This document shows positions 47,306 to 58,168 of a DNA stretch of 64,000 nucleotides, in pieces. Under the pieces are notes generated by a model. That model had not been told where the DNA came from. It worked only from the letters and a program-made list of their open reading frames with translations, and searched no databases. The stretch comes from Turnera subulata (taxonomy: Eukaryota > Streptophyta > Magnoliopsida > Malpighiales > Passifloraceae): positions 62,001 through 126,000 of the forward strand of contig JAKUCV010002199.1 in assembly GCA_028386065.3 (NCBI GenBank). The letters run 5' to 3'. Both the position numbers and the translations under genes were made by a program. Position 1 is the stretch's first letter; every line of letters starts with the position of its first letter.

Positions 47306-47317
47306 CCTTTTATAGAG
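47306..47317 (-). promoter_or_regulatory. TATA box of the antisense PMD ORF
   Basis: On - CTCTATAAAAGG lies about 47 bp upstream of the ATG at 47259. The match and spacing are good for a plant TATA box. Its use is not shown. Confidence 0.55.
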
Positions 47318-47379
47318 GTTAAAAGTCGGCTAAACCCGTCTTCCATCAAGAATTGGACTCCAAAACCGAGTAGGAATCG

Positions 47380-47505
47380 GAACTGAGAGCCATGACCACC
47401 ACCAGCCGGCGGACAAGTTGCCATGACCGCCACCAGCTGACGGCCAAGCCTCTAAGACCGCCGGCAAGCATCACATGACCGCCAGCACCACCATCCGAAC
47501 TGTTC
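47380..47505 (+). repeat. GC-rich CATGACCGCCACC repeats upstream of the PMD ORF, shared with the LTR
   Basis: Three or four copies of a CATGACC(G/A)CCACC-AGC(C/T)GGCGG-like unit occur here. The same motif on the same strand is repeated in both Tat LTRs (about 31000-31125 and 48615-48745). It lies just upstream of the antisense TATA box. Confidence 0.6.
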
Positions 47506-47614
47506 GTTGTCTTGTCTCACCACTCAATCCACTCAGTAAATGTTTTTCTTTTCGAAAATTATGACTCGACTAAGGTCTCAAATTTGTTTTCTTTTCATGC
47601 ATAAGGGTTTGGCA

Positions 47615-47752
47615 CAACCCTTTAGTCCCAACCTTTAGTCTCAATCTTTTAGTCTCAACCCTTAGTCCCAACCTTTAGTCCCAACCTTTAGTCTCAACCT
47701 TTTAGTCTCAACCCTTTAGACTCAATCCTTTAGTTTCAAGCTTTTTTGTCTC
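47615..47752 (+). repeat. Tandem array, about 14-bp unit, in the Tat 3' region
   Basis: About nine degenerate copies of CCTTTAGTCTCAAC/CCTTTAGTCCCAAC lie head to tail. They sit between the antisense ORF and the 3' LTR. Confidence 0.8.
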
Positions 47753-47766
47753 AATCGTCTCTTAAA

Positions 47767-48046
47767 GTAAACTAATGGTTAGGGTTTCACCCTTTCATAA
47801 CGTTGAAATCGTCTCTTTAAGTAAACTAATGGTTAGGGTTTCACCCTTTCATAACGTTGAAATCGTCTCTTTAAGTAAACTAATGGTTAGGGTTTCACCC
47901 TCTCATAGCGTTGAAATTGTCTCCTTTTGAAAGTAAGCTAATGGTTAGGGATTCTCCCTTTCATAACATTGAAATCGTCCCCTTAGAAAGTAGGTTAATA
48001 GTTTCCAAGCGTCCTCTCTTAACACTGAAATCTTTCATTATCCCCA
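47767..48046 (+). repeat. Tandem array, 54-58-bp unit, in the Tat 3' region
   Basis: Copies start at 47767, 47821, 47875 and 47933, with a partial copy at 47990. Each begins GTAA(A/G)CTAATGGTTAGGG. The first three are nearly identical. The units contain TTAGGGTTT, the permuted plant telomere heptamer. The 3' untranslated region of Tat/Ogre elements is known as a source of satellite arrays. Confidence 0.85.
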
Positions 48047-48167
48047 GTGGAACAACCTCAGGTAAGCATTGTCATTGTCAGCAGCATACCCGCGTGTGTT
48101 GTTTTTTTTTTTAAATTTGTGTGTTCTCTTGCGTTGTTTCGTGCCTAAATTCTCAGACCCTCACCAG

Positions 48168-48178
48168 CGAGGGGCATC
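48168..48178 (+). other. Polypurine tract of the Tat element
   Basis: GCGAGGGGCATC lies directly before the 3' LTR start (TGTGAACACCC at 48179). Confidence 0.6.
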
Positions 48179-49611
48179 TGTGAACACCCAAATTTAGCCA
48201 TCTATTTGTTCCATTGCTTGTTATTGTGTTTTAGAGCCCAAGGTTAATTTTATTGACTTTTGGTCTTTAATTTGCTTGAAGAACCCAATAAATAAATCAG
48301 TGGATTATTCTTATAATTAGGCCCAGGCTTAGCACGAATTTTTTAGCTTATTTGTCTCTAATTTTCGCTGAATTAGAGGCCCAATTAAGTTAGTTTATTA
48401 TTTTGCCTATTTTATGGAATAAAAGAGGAATAATTCCTAATTCTTGGAGTAGAGGTTAAGTAATTGAGTTTACATGGAAAGAGTATGGAGTTTTCCTCAA
48501 GAATAGGGAGTTTTTCTGGTTTAAGAATCCGTACTTTGTGCGCAAGAATCGATTTGGAGTCAAAATAAGGGAAACCGGGTCAAAATAGGAAAAGCCGTGA
48601 ACAGTAACCGCAGGCCGGCGGTCATAGGGCCATGACCGCCGCCTGCCGGCGGACATGTGTGCATGACCGCCACCTGCCGGCGAACATGTGTGCATGACCG
48701 CCACCTGCCGACGGTCATCACGACATGACCGCCCCCAGATGGCGGTCATGTGTTCCAGTTTCGGTAATTTTTTAGTTTTTCCTTTTTTTCGATCTCTACC
48801 CTCAGCCATTAGATTTAGGGATTTAATCTCGACCTTAGGATCAAAACCACGCCCCCTGAGACCCTGAACACTACAAATAGAGCTCTCATAACATGTTTTA
48901 GGGGGGGTTGGCCATTAAGCTTCTTGCTTGGGAAAACTCTACTACTTTCTTTTCTTAATTCGATTTCTTTGCTTTTTCTCTGCTAGATTTCACGTGCTGT
49001 GTTGTTTAATTTTGTCTCTGCATTAGTTCTAGAGCCAATCAAGGTGGAACTAAGGAACAGAAAGAGGGTAGAAGCAATCTACAACCCTCAAACGCGAAGA
49101 ACGACGAAGAACACGCCCCTTGTGGTAACTCGGTCTCTTCCCCTTTGATTTATCTCTGCTGCTGCAATTTTGTCTCTGGTTGTACATACTGATATGTTTG
49201 CTGAGTGTTGATTCTAATATAAGAACTACGTGAGCTTTGAATGTCTCTAGTGGTAGAGACGCAAGCTAAATTGTTTCTTTTCTTTTTTTCCTTGTCTCTT
49301 TAATTTCGATTTTTATATATATTATTGTTACTGTTTGTTGCTGGAAATCTTGGTTTACACACATACACACACGCAGCAAAGCACAAGTATTCGCTTAAAT
49401 TGCATATTATTTCGCGCAAGCATGGATAGGGTGCCTCATACCTTCCTATCCATGACGAACCCCCGAGTCCAGCACCTTTGGTTCACTAATCTGGTTGCTT
49501 TGCGGGTATAAGGAGTTATTCTTTGGTTTTTCCTGAGTTTTTCCACGGTAATAAAACTTGGGTGGCGACTCCATTGATTGTCACGAGGTGAGAAAGTTCC
49601 GGGTTCTCACA
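48179..49611 (+). repeat. 3' LTR of the Tat element
   Basis: It is the same length as the 5' LTR (1433 bp), although indels are visible. It has an extra GC-rich repeat unit near 48690 and a loss of about 30 bp near 49240. Confidence 0.92.
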
Positions 49612-49616
49612 CCAAC

Positions 49617-51990
49617 ATTAGGGGGAGAAAATAAGCAACTAGATAAAGAGATTAAATGGAATACTATATCATTATCAAGCCTTGATCTTTGAACAAATCA
49701 GTGTAAACTCGAAGTTCAAAAGATGATTCATTTGTAGAATATAGCAAATTGATTGCCAGACGCATTTACTGATGTCAATAGAGTGACCAAATCTCATATA
49801 TTAGTTGTAAATGCTCATGTTAAAATTGATGTTACTGAAGAACAACCAAAAATGCCAATGAATTCAAAGTATGCCAAAAGCATGACAGACCATTCGGTTC
49901 CAATGATAAAAATCCTTGACAAAGAAAAGGAGTAAAGATACAAGATGACCTCAATAAGGTAATAAAACCTCCTATAGAGGTTCAAATTGAAAATCCTCCA
50001 GAAGAAGAAAATCCTTCTGAAGAGGTTTCTAACATAAACTGTAATGTTCTAGAAGTAACTCAGGTACCTGAAAAAAGTCAGAATGATGAGATCTTAATCA
50101 ACTGCATTATGTCAGGAACAAGATGAAACTGACGTGAAACAACCGTCAACAAAATTTTTGCATATAATGTGACATTAAACATTATGAAAGAAAATAAGGA
50201 TCACGAATCTAATTCCATTGATGAATATAGGCATAGAAATGATTGACCAAAGTGGACAAACTCAATTAAGGCTAATTTAGACTCATTCATGAAGCGAGAA
50301 GTTTTTGGACCTGTAGCCCCGTACACCTGATGAAGTAAAATTGGTCGGTTACAAATGAGTATTTGTGTAGAAAAAAAATTAAAAAAATGAAATGGTGAGA
50401 TATAAAAGAACGGCTTGTAGCACAGAGTTTTACTCAACGACCTAGTATTAATTTTGAGGAGACATACTCCCCTTGTGGTGAATGCCAACTACTTGATTAG
50501 TCTGACAGTACATGAAAAATTAGAAATGCATCTAATGGATAATTTTACAGCCTATGGACCTATAAGTCATGATGTATACATGAGAGTCTTTGAAGGATTC
50601 AAGTTGCCAGAAGCAACTAAGTCTCGAGATATATATTCAATTAAATTGAAAAGGTCTTTATATGGCTTGAAGCAATCTGGACGTATATGGTGTAATCGAC
50701 TTAGCGAATATCAGTTGAAAGAAGGCTACATGAATGATTCCATGTCTTTGCGTTTTAATTTGAAGGTCCATGTGCAAAAAATCCTAAAGAATTCTCCAAA
50801 ACTGTGCATTACTTGAAGAAAGAATTTGAGATGAAAGACTTTGGAAAGAGAAAACTTTGTCTAAGTCCTCAAATTAAACATTTAAAGAATGAGATCTTTG
50901 TCCATCTGACACGTTATACAAAAAAGGTACTGGAAGAATTTTACATGGACAAAGCACATGGTTGTAAGCTCACTTGATCAAGAGAAAGATATCTTCAGAC
51001 CTCCATACACATTTAAATAATGGGATCTTTGTCCATCTAACACGTTATACTGAAAAGGTACTGAAAAAAATTTTTATAGACAAAGCGCATGGTTGTGAGG
51101 TCACTTGATCAAAAAAAAGATATCTACAGTCCTCGATAATGAAGAAATTCTTAGTCCGAAAGTGCCATATCTCAGAGCAATTGGTGCTTTGATGTATCTT
51201 GCTAGTAATATAAGACCTGATATATCTTTTGCTACCAGTTTATTAGCAAGATATAGTTCTACTCTAACTTGCAGACATTAAAATGGGAGAAAATATATTT
51301 TTCGATATCTTCGGAGGTACAATGGATATGGATTTCATTCATATGTATCCAAACCCGATTTAATTGGTTATGCAGATGCATGTTATTTATCTGATCTAAA
51401 TAAGGCTTGATCACAAATGGGTTACTTATTTACTTATGGAGGAACTGCCATATCGTGACGATCCACAAGCAAAGTATTGTTGTCACCTCTTCAAACAATG
51501 TAGAAATTATGGTCATACATGAAGCTAGTCGAGAATGTGTTTGTCTGAGGTCGATGACTCAATATATTCGAGATTCATGTGGATTAGATAGTGGGGGAGA
51601 CATATTCTAACAATGATTTATGAAGTTAATGCAACGTGCATTGCCCAATTGAAGGAAAGATATATTAAAGGCGATTGAACAAAGCATATATCACCAAAAT
51701 TCTTTTTCACTCACGATCTTAAAAAAAATTGGTGATATTTAGGTCAACAGATTCATTCAAGTGATAACCTTGTAAACTTTTTGCTGAAATCACTCCCACT
51801 TCAACTTTTGAAAAGTTGATAAAGAGGATTGGCACGCGATGACTTCGAGACACTATGGGAATCCAAAATGAAGGGGAGTAGAATACACACTACACTCTTT
51901 TTTCCTTTACCTAAGTTTTTATCCCAGTGAGTTTTTCTTGGTAAGGTTCTTAACGAAGCAATTTTTTGAGCATATTCTATCCAAACTACA
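49617..51990 (+). pseudogene. Copia RT/RNase H remnant, downstream half of the outer element
   Basis: The frame resumes after the Tat element with an integrase-RT linker. A reverse transcriptase part (50454-50816) has VNANYLISLTVHEKLEMHL, MRVFEGFKLPEA and SIKLKRSLYGLKQSGRIWCNRLSEY-type landmarks. It continues with FEMKDFGKRKLCLSPQI. RNase H-like sequence (51360-51610) has GYADACYLSDL and MGYLFTYGGTAIS. Numerous stops and shifts break it. A 130-bp segment is duplicated (50879-51137). A purine tract, GAAGGGGGAGCA (51997-52008), precedes the 3' LTR. Confidence 0.75.
50879..51137 (+). repeat. About 130-bp diverged tandem duplication in copia pol
   Basis: ATTTAAAGAATGAGATCTTTG at 50879 recurs as ATTTAAATAATGGGATCTTTG near 51010. 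The following 110 bp repeat as well, including CACATGGTTGTAAGCTCACTTG and CGCATGGTTGTGAGGTCACTTG. The divergence shows it is old. Confidence 0.75.
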
Positions 51991-51997
51991 ATGGCAT

Positions 51998-52457
51998 TGA
52001 AGGGGGAGCATTATGAATATATGAGTGAATGTCATTTTTACCGTAAAAATAATTTTTATCAGACAGTAAAAATGATTTTTACCATACTAAAATTTATCCC
52101 TGTAAAATATTTTATCATACACCTAACTTTCACATGGATTGTTCTATCTATGTATCTACCTATCTACCTTCCATTATCTTCATCTTTATTATCTAATAAC
52201 TATATGATTTTATTCTTATAATATAACGTCAGTTATTTGTTTTTATCCTCTGAGTTTTACCTATAAATACCTCCTTCATTCATACACATTTCTAACTTTG
52301 ATCTTCCAACATAAACTTACCTCTTCTTATTTCTATATACATTTCTCCTCAACCTCTTTTCCTAGTTTAATTATTACCATGTATTCATATTATTATTTAT
52401 TATCAAATTTACATCAAAGTTATATTATTAATTGTATTTCATCTTATTTTATAATTT
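51998..52457 (+). repeat. 3' LTR (approximate) of the outer copia element
   Basis: It is the partner of 25070-25459. It shares the TATA-like CCTATAAATACC (near 52258) and TTTGATCTTCCAA. It contains a partly repeated GTAAAAATGATTTTTACC stretch absent from the 5' copy. Confidence 0.7.
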
Positions 52458-53589
52458 GGAGGTTGTTATAGTCGATGCGTCACTTTTACGTCCTTGGATG
52501 AGTAATCTTCAAGATAAATTACGTTCTACCACCCTTAACTAACTTATTTTTAATATACTTTTAAGAAATCGTATTTTTAATATGTTGGGGTTGTTACACA
52601 GTCGTTTTTATCACATTATTTATCCTACCTAATGTCCTAATCCAGTGCTATGCAGGTTTTTTCCTACTATTTATCAGGGACAAGCGACTCCTTTTTAAGT
52701 TTTAACAATAAAAGCTGTGGTATAACCAAAAAAAAAAAAGAAGTGGCAGTCAGTAGCTTATTTTTGGGTCCAAACATATCATTCATTCATCATAAAATTT
52801 TAAAACCAAACATTCAGTTCCCTTGGATGACACAGATCCTGTTATGTCTTTTTTTTTTTCTTTTTTCTTTTAGAGAAAATAGATCCTGTTATGTTTAGTT
52901 ATGTGTAGATTAGACTGAATTTTATATAAAACTAGACATGGTTCAAAGTTCCAACATAGCCTATCTGCGCTTAAGTCTTCATATTAACTAGTCTCATATC
53001 CGCATATCCACGCCTGTTATATTATGCATAAATTTTTAATATATTAAAAAAATAAATAAATAAAAGAGTAAATATAATAATATATTTGTATATGTACTTC
53101 ATAGAGATAGGAAATAGGTAAATGGATATTCTATTTACAAATATCTATGATATCTATAAAAATGAACATATGAAGAGAACATCTTTTTTTTTAAGAAAGT
53201 AAAATTAAATGACATGAAAATAATAAATTTATAGTTTTGTCTTAAATTCTTGAAATAGAGAAAGGACATTTTTGTGGGGAAATATTGTTGAGTTAGGTGA
53301 TTTTAGTTAAAAGGCAAGATTTTTCTTTTTTTTTGCTTTCGCACTGGTGTCCTGGGCCAACCCGCCTTTAAGGAATAATAACGGACCCATGCTAATCCAG
53401 CTCGTGGCATGATTGGAACCATAAAGGTTGGCAGCACTATTTCAGTGTAAGATTCTTTTTCACTATTTGGAAATGTAAAAAGTGAATAATTCAATAAATA
53501 AAATTACTCTTGTGTACTATAAGTTTTCCTGATGTGCCAGCAAAAAAATACTGATCGCTAGCTCACCATGTCTACTCATGGCAAAAATT
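52458..53589. other. AT-rich non-coding sequence right of the outer copia element
   Basis: No gene is recognised. It contains a poly(T) micro-insertion (52834-52894) and a GC-richer block (53330-53450) that I cannot assign. Confidence 0.5.
52834..52894 (-). repeat. Micro-insertion: 14-bp direct repeat flanking a T-rich 33-mer
   Basis: AGATCCTGTTATGT occurs at 52834-52847 and again at 52881-52894. Between them lies a T tract broken by C residues and ending TAGAGAAAAT. Read on - it is an A-rich tail between target repeats. Confidence 0.65.
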
Positions 53590-53823
53590 AAGGATTTTTG
53601 GTATAGTTGGTACCCAACTTTCTTACGTTGGGTCAATCGTGTACCTACAACTTTTCTCGAGACATTTATGTACCTGAGGTTTTAGCGGGCAGGCCAGTCA
53701 TGGGTCTCGGGTGGGGCATGTGCTGACGTGGTTTCTGCCTGATTTTGGGCTGCTGCCCGTGGCTCAAAGTGACCTAGAATCACCACGATACGACGTCGTT
53801 TTGCGTCCATGTGTCATAAGTGG
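53590..53823. mobile_element. MULE-arm-like sequence, interrupted by element B
   Basis: Blocks in the order GTACC...GCAGGCC...TGCTGACGTGG...ACGACGTCGTTTTG...CATGTGTC match, in the same order, the left arm of the Pack-MULE at 61074-61290, though strongly diverged. Element B is inserted at its inner side. The continuation after B (60761-61035) is not clearly MULE. Confidence 0.5.
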
Positions 53824-56768
53824 TGAAACGCCCCGACCCGTATTTACCGTACACAGTAAACACGTGCCGGAACTGTGACAACCCAACCAGACAAAGCCCA
53901 GCATACAGTGTATACAACAGGAACACGGGCTCAACAACCCAAAATAGTAAACATCAATAACAACATAACCGGCCCAATGGCCCAACAATAGTAAAAATAA
54001 TGCACAGTGGAACACTTAATAACTCACAAAACACTGTATGCGACATAGATGCAAACTATGGATCCGAGCCTTGTCCAAGGGATAACGCCGCAGCCTGTCT
54101 GGAATGCACCAATCCTGTACCACAAATAATCCATCCTACGGGATGAAAGCCCGCAGGTGAGGGGTGAGTCCGAAGTGCTCACTGACGAAGGATAGACAAT
54201 CAATATGCAACTATAATAACTCAAGGTCCAAAAACAGGTAAAAACCACCAAATACATACCAAACCGAAAACTCGACCCAAAACTGGTCCAAGACCAAAAA
54301 GACTAAAATAAAAAACCCAATTTTCAATTTTATCTTTTCCGGGCCCGTCACGGATAAGCTAGAGGTCAGACCTGGTTATCAACATATTCCGGATGCCAGA
54401 CCAAATCCAGAGAACCCAGGGATCGACATCCCAAAAATACGAACCCAGGGATAGACATCCCAAAAATAATCACGGGATAGACATCCCAAGCATAGACATG
54501 CTTATCACAAGTAACCCAGGTCACGGCCACCACGAAATAGTCTTAAACCATCGAGTCGTACCACTACTTATCACGTGACAATTATATTATCGTTCAAAAC
54601 CAAATCTCAGGGATCGACATCCCTAACCAGAATACCGGGATAGACATCCCATCCAAGATCAAGGATCGACATCCTTTTCACATTTTATTGTTTATCCATT
54701 ATACTTAAGGCCAAGACACGAAAATAAATATCCGAAACCTGACGCACGGGGATAAACATCCCAAAAATCAAATCAACATACTGGGATAAACATCCCGACA
54801 ACAATCACAACAAATGCATCAACTAACAGTGCAACAATCATCAAACACAACAACCGAGTAACATAGGCACATATAGAAGGAAATCCATCCTCACCTTGGC
54901 CGATTACTCAACTTCGGAGACAATGACCGGTCCGACGCCGGCTCCTCGGGAAACTGCCCGATATCCAAACCTATCCAACAAAACAACATATACACATAAA
55001 TGCACATAATCGGTATACTATGATGCCAAAACTGCGAAATACCCCATCCCGGTTCATATCCGTTATTATTATCTTTTACCGAAAATATTATACCGTACGT
55101 ATATCCGGATATAATTTCGGCACCATACTTTAATTAAAACTCTTTTAAAAGTATTTTCATAAAATAATTATAATTTTTTTCCAAAATTATATTCTCCTTA
55201 ATTTTCCAGAAAAATAATAACGTATTTATAATTTCCAGAAATATATATAGTATTTATCTTTTTCTAAACACAAATAATATTTTCCAACCCAGAATATAAT
55301 TATCTTTAATTTACCCAATTAATATGTCTAAGTATTTTTTTTCCAAAAAACATAACCATATACTAGGTATACCAAAATAATTATATCTGGTCAAATTAAT
55401 TATTTGGTCTATTTTCAGAAATTATGTAATTTATTAGTCATATATATATATATTATTTTTATTATTATTTTTTAAACCGGACTGGGCCAAATAGTGCAAG
55501 CCCAGCCCAATGCTTAGCCCCATAACCCAAGTGCATCCATGACAGAACCCAAGCCCACTACTCTAAGCCCGTTAGCCACAGCCCATTCAGATAACCAAAC
55601 AATCCCATGAACCCATCAACCCATATACTAAATACCCAAGCCCAAAAATAATTCAACCCAAACCCACACAACCCTAGAGAATTCGGGCCAACCCGTCACA
55701 AACGGGTCGACCCACACGCTTATAACACCCTGCCACTGCTCACCTTTGTGGCCTAACGGCAAACGGTGCAACGGAAAGAGGCGGGCGGCGGCGTCGAGGC
55801 CGGCGACGGGGCGGCTGAACTTGCGGGCGGTGGCGCAGCTGAATGGGAAGCGTCGATGGTGGCCTCCTGTTCGTGGCCGGCGGCTGCACCACGTAGGGCG
55901 ACGGCGAGAGCGAGCGGCGCGGGGCAGCGATGCGAGGAACGGTCCACGCCGGTCGTGTCGAGCCATGGTTGGTACGGGGGAACGCAGGCTGGAGACGGCG
56001 TTGCTGGTGGTGTGGGTCGCTGCAGGTGGGGAGGCGAGGTGTCCTGCTGGTGACGGTCGGTGATGGACTCGGGTCATCGGGCGGCTGCGAGCGAGGGAAG
56101 GAAGAAGGGATGGTGGCAACGCCGGGTGGTCGTGGTTGTGATGGTGTCTTGTGTGAGGGTGAAGATGGTTCATGGGTCTCGGGAACAGAAGAAAGAAGAG
56201 GAAGGAGAGGAAGGTGGTCTCGGTGTTCACGGTGGCAGTGGATTGTAGGTGATGGGTAAAGGAGAAGGGTAAGGAAAAAGATAGGTGATGGCTACCCCAA
56301 AACGACGGTGTTGGGGGCTGGTGTTGTGTGGTTTTTGGTGTTTCTGAATGAGGAGTTGCAGGCAGGAAAGGAAGGAGAAGACTGATTTTTGTTTTGGGCA
56401 GGTAGCAAGCAGGAAAAAGCAGGGTGCAAGGGCGACACAGAAGAAAGGTAAGGCACGAGCATCACAGGGATAGGCGGCGCAGACTCAATCATGCAGGTAA
56501 GCCGTGTCCAGACCGGACCAGAAAATAACTAATACCCTCTTGGTTATTTTCCGGTGTGATTTTTCCGAAAATTCCGGGACCCGAAAAATACCAACTTAGG
56601 CTCGAAAAATACAAGGAAAAATCACGAGCGCGGGAAAACTCTCGGTTTCGAAAAACAACACCCGATTTACCTTGAATTAATTACCCAAGATTAATTCTTT
56701 CGGTAAATCGCTGTAAAAAGACTTTTACAGTCCGGTAAAAATCCAAAATTTTTACCCGGGCTGTTACA
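53824..56768 (-). repeat. Element B, 3' LTR (left on the map), longest LTR copy
   Basis: At 2945 bp it is the most complete LTR. It has the twin hairpins (54135-54180), the palindrome cluster (54415-54795), an AT-rich part (55080-55470), a GC-rich part (55690-56250) and the conserved GGGCTGTTACA end. Confidence 0.88.
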
Positions 56769-56907
56769 GTCTACCCACCTTGAAAAGAATTTCGTCCCCA
56801 AAATTCCGTCTTATCCGTGGGTCCTACCATGATAAGCTTCTGGCATACTCTGCAAGGTGTCCAAACCCAACCCGAGATACCGCTTATACCCTTAAGCGAC
56901 ATCTCAG

Positions 56908-56920
56908 CCTCTATAAGAAC
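56908..56920 (+). promoter_or_regulatory. TATA box of antisense ORF1 in element B
   Basis: CCTCTATAAGAACC lies about 40 bp upstream of ATG 56954, at the position of the TATA box in element A. One base of the core differs (TATAAG). Confidence 0.5.
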
Positions 56921-56953
56921 CAAACCTCATGACTGGCATACTCACACACAGTC

Positions 56954-57331
56954 ATGGACTCTCCACTGAGATCAAGAACTACCTCAGACTCCGAGAACAA
57001 CAGCTACATCGGTGGCACTGCCTTCTCGACAAGCTCCGATGAAGAACCTCCCAAGAAACGGTTCAAGACGAACATCATCGGCCTGAAGGAACACATGGTC
57101 GTCTCCCCTAAACGGCGAAAGAAGCGTGCCGGCAAGAAAGCTGAGGATCGAAAGGGCAAGGCGACGGCTGAAAGCAGCACTCCGCAGCAGACACTGACGC
57201 AACTGAACATCTCACTGAAGAAGATCTGCTCGGCGGTGTTGCAAATCGAACTGGCGTGCGCGGAACTCTTCCCTCACGTCAAAAACATCCAACAACTTGT
57301 AAAAGATCTTGAGAAGCAAGAATCTCCATAG
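56954..57331 (+). CDS. Antisense ORF1 of element B, 125-aa basic protein of unknown function
   Basis: It is the homologue of 37841-38218: same length, same start and stop context, about 18 of 125 residues different. Changes include several conservative ones (K/R, I/V, S/T). The basic motifs PPKKRFK (32-38) and KRRKKRAGKK are kept. So is the C-terminal amphipathic segment ending LVKDLEKQ. I know no family for it. DNA-binding or nuclear localisation would fit the basic clusters, but that is inference. It is antisense to the element. Confidence 0.6.
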   Translation: MDSPLRSRTTSDSENNSYIGGTAFSTSSDEEPPKKRFKTNIIGLKEHMVVSPKRRKKRAGKKAEDRKGKATAESSTPQQTLTQLNISLKKICSAVLQIELACAELFPHVKNIQQLVKDLEKQESP

Positions 57332-58050
57332 AGTACTTCTTCTCCTGTTGTAAAACTATTATAAAATAAACAAAATAAGTTTCCTTTCTAAATCAAAAAC
57401 TCTTGTTAAATTGTGAAAACTCTCAAAGCAGAACAAAAATCAATAATAAGAGTATAAAATCAAATATAAAGAAATTAAAAACAAAACTCGTTTAACAAAA
57501 CCAAAATATAAAGAAGTTTAAACAAAATATGTTTTCATACTCGGCGCTCTGGATCGATCGTAACCATCCTCGAACCAAGAAACGTAACTCGCACAGCTAT
57601 CGGTGACGTCTGTTCCCTCGTGAAAAAAGACGACCGTTATCTCGCAAGGTGACGGTCACGAGAGCGTCCTGTGTCCCTGGAAAGAAACGTACCCACTTGT
57701 CCACAATTTCCGCATGAGCCAAAAACGTCCGTCAAGTCTCGTATCTCTCCACGATGTTCGAACGGTGTAAGCTTGTCGCACATGCGCTCTACTCGAGGTA
57801 TGGTCCCATCAGTCCAGCCTCAACGGTCACGAATGCATGTGATAAAAGATGCAGGAAAATATAGAAAAACCATAGAAAGAAGGGACAAGATAGCCAGGGT
57901 GAAAGAAAATCATGAGATGGGAAAAGGCTGAAAAACTCTGGCTTTGTAGCCCGAAAAACGTATAAAGTAACAAAGCAATAAGTGAAGGAACGACAAAATT
58001 TTCAAAAAGCAAATCTTGAAAATCGAAAACAGTAATCACGCTCCCCATAT

Positions 58051-58063
58051 GAGTATAAAAGAC
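58051..58063 (+). promoter_or_regulatory. TATA box of antisense ORF2 in element B
   Basis: GAGTATAAAAGACGG lies about 106 bp upstream of ATG 58169. The corresponding site in A is at 39051, in otherwise diverged sequence (the A copy has extra bases between). Confidence 0.55.
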
Positions 58064-58168
58064 GGAGCGTGAGGTGTAAATCATCAAAAGCATTTAAAAG
58101 CAAACACCGCTCAAAAAAACAAAACCACAGCGCTCAGAAAAACAAAATACCCACATTTCCAAAACACG

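Larger units (their letters stand above)
30580..49611 (+). mobile_element. Tat-lineage Ty3/gypsy retrotransposon (19.0 kb including its own insertion)
   Basis: It is bounded by 1433-bp LTRs (30580-32012 and 48179-49611) and a perfect 5-bp target duplication, CCAAC (30575-30579 and 49612-49616). The order inside is primer-binding site (32015), gag-protease, reverse transcriptase, RNase H, a second RNase H, integrase, an antisense plant-mobile-domain ORF, tandem repeats and a polypurine tract (48168-48178). The tRNA-Arg-like primer site, the dual RNase H and the antisense ORF are hallmarks of the plant Tat group. Without the nested element A the unit would be about 12.3 kb. Confidence 0.93.
25070..52457 (+). 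mobile_element. Old Ty1/copia retrotransposon, outer layer of the nest
   Basis: LTR-like ends at about 25070-25459 and 51998-52457 share long blocks, for example TGGATTGTTCTATCTA, CCTATAAATACC and TTTGATCTTCCAA. Between them, copia gag (25609-26500), protease (26770-26990), integrase (29590-30579) and RT/RNase H (49617-51650) fragments lie in the correct order on +. They are interrupted by the Tat element and by smaller inserts. Many stops and frameshifts show it is the oldest layer. Edges are approximate because no target duplication is readable. Confidence 0.8.

Noticed and set aside
47767..48046. Interstitial telomere tract
   Set aside because: Only one TTAGGGTTT motif per 54-bp unit, not consecutive heptamers; it is a retrotransposon 3' array.
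53303..53494. Minus-strand 63-codon ORF in a GC-richer block
   Set aside because: No domain, no conserved copy in the window; may be an old transposon or gene relic, but I cannot support a call.
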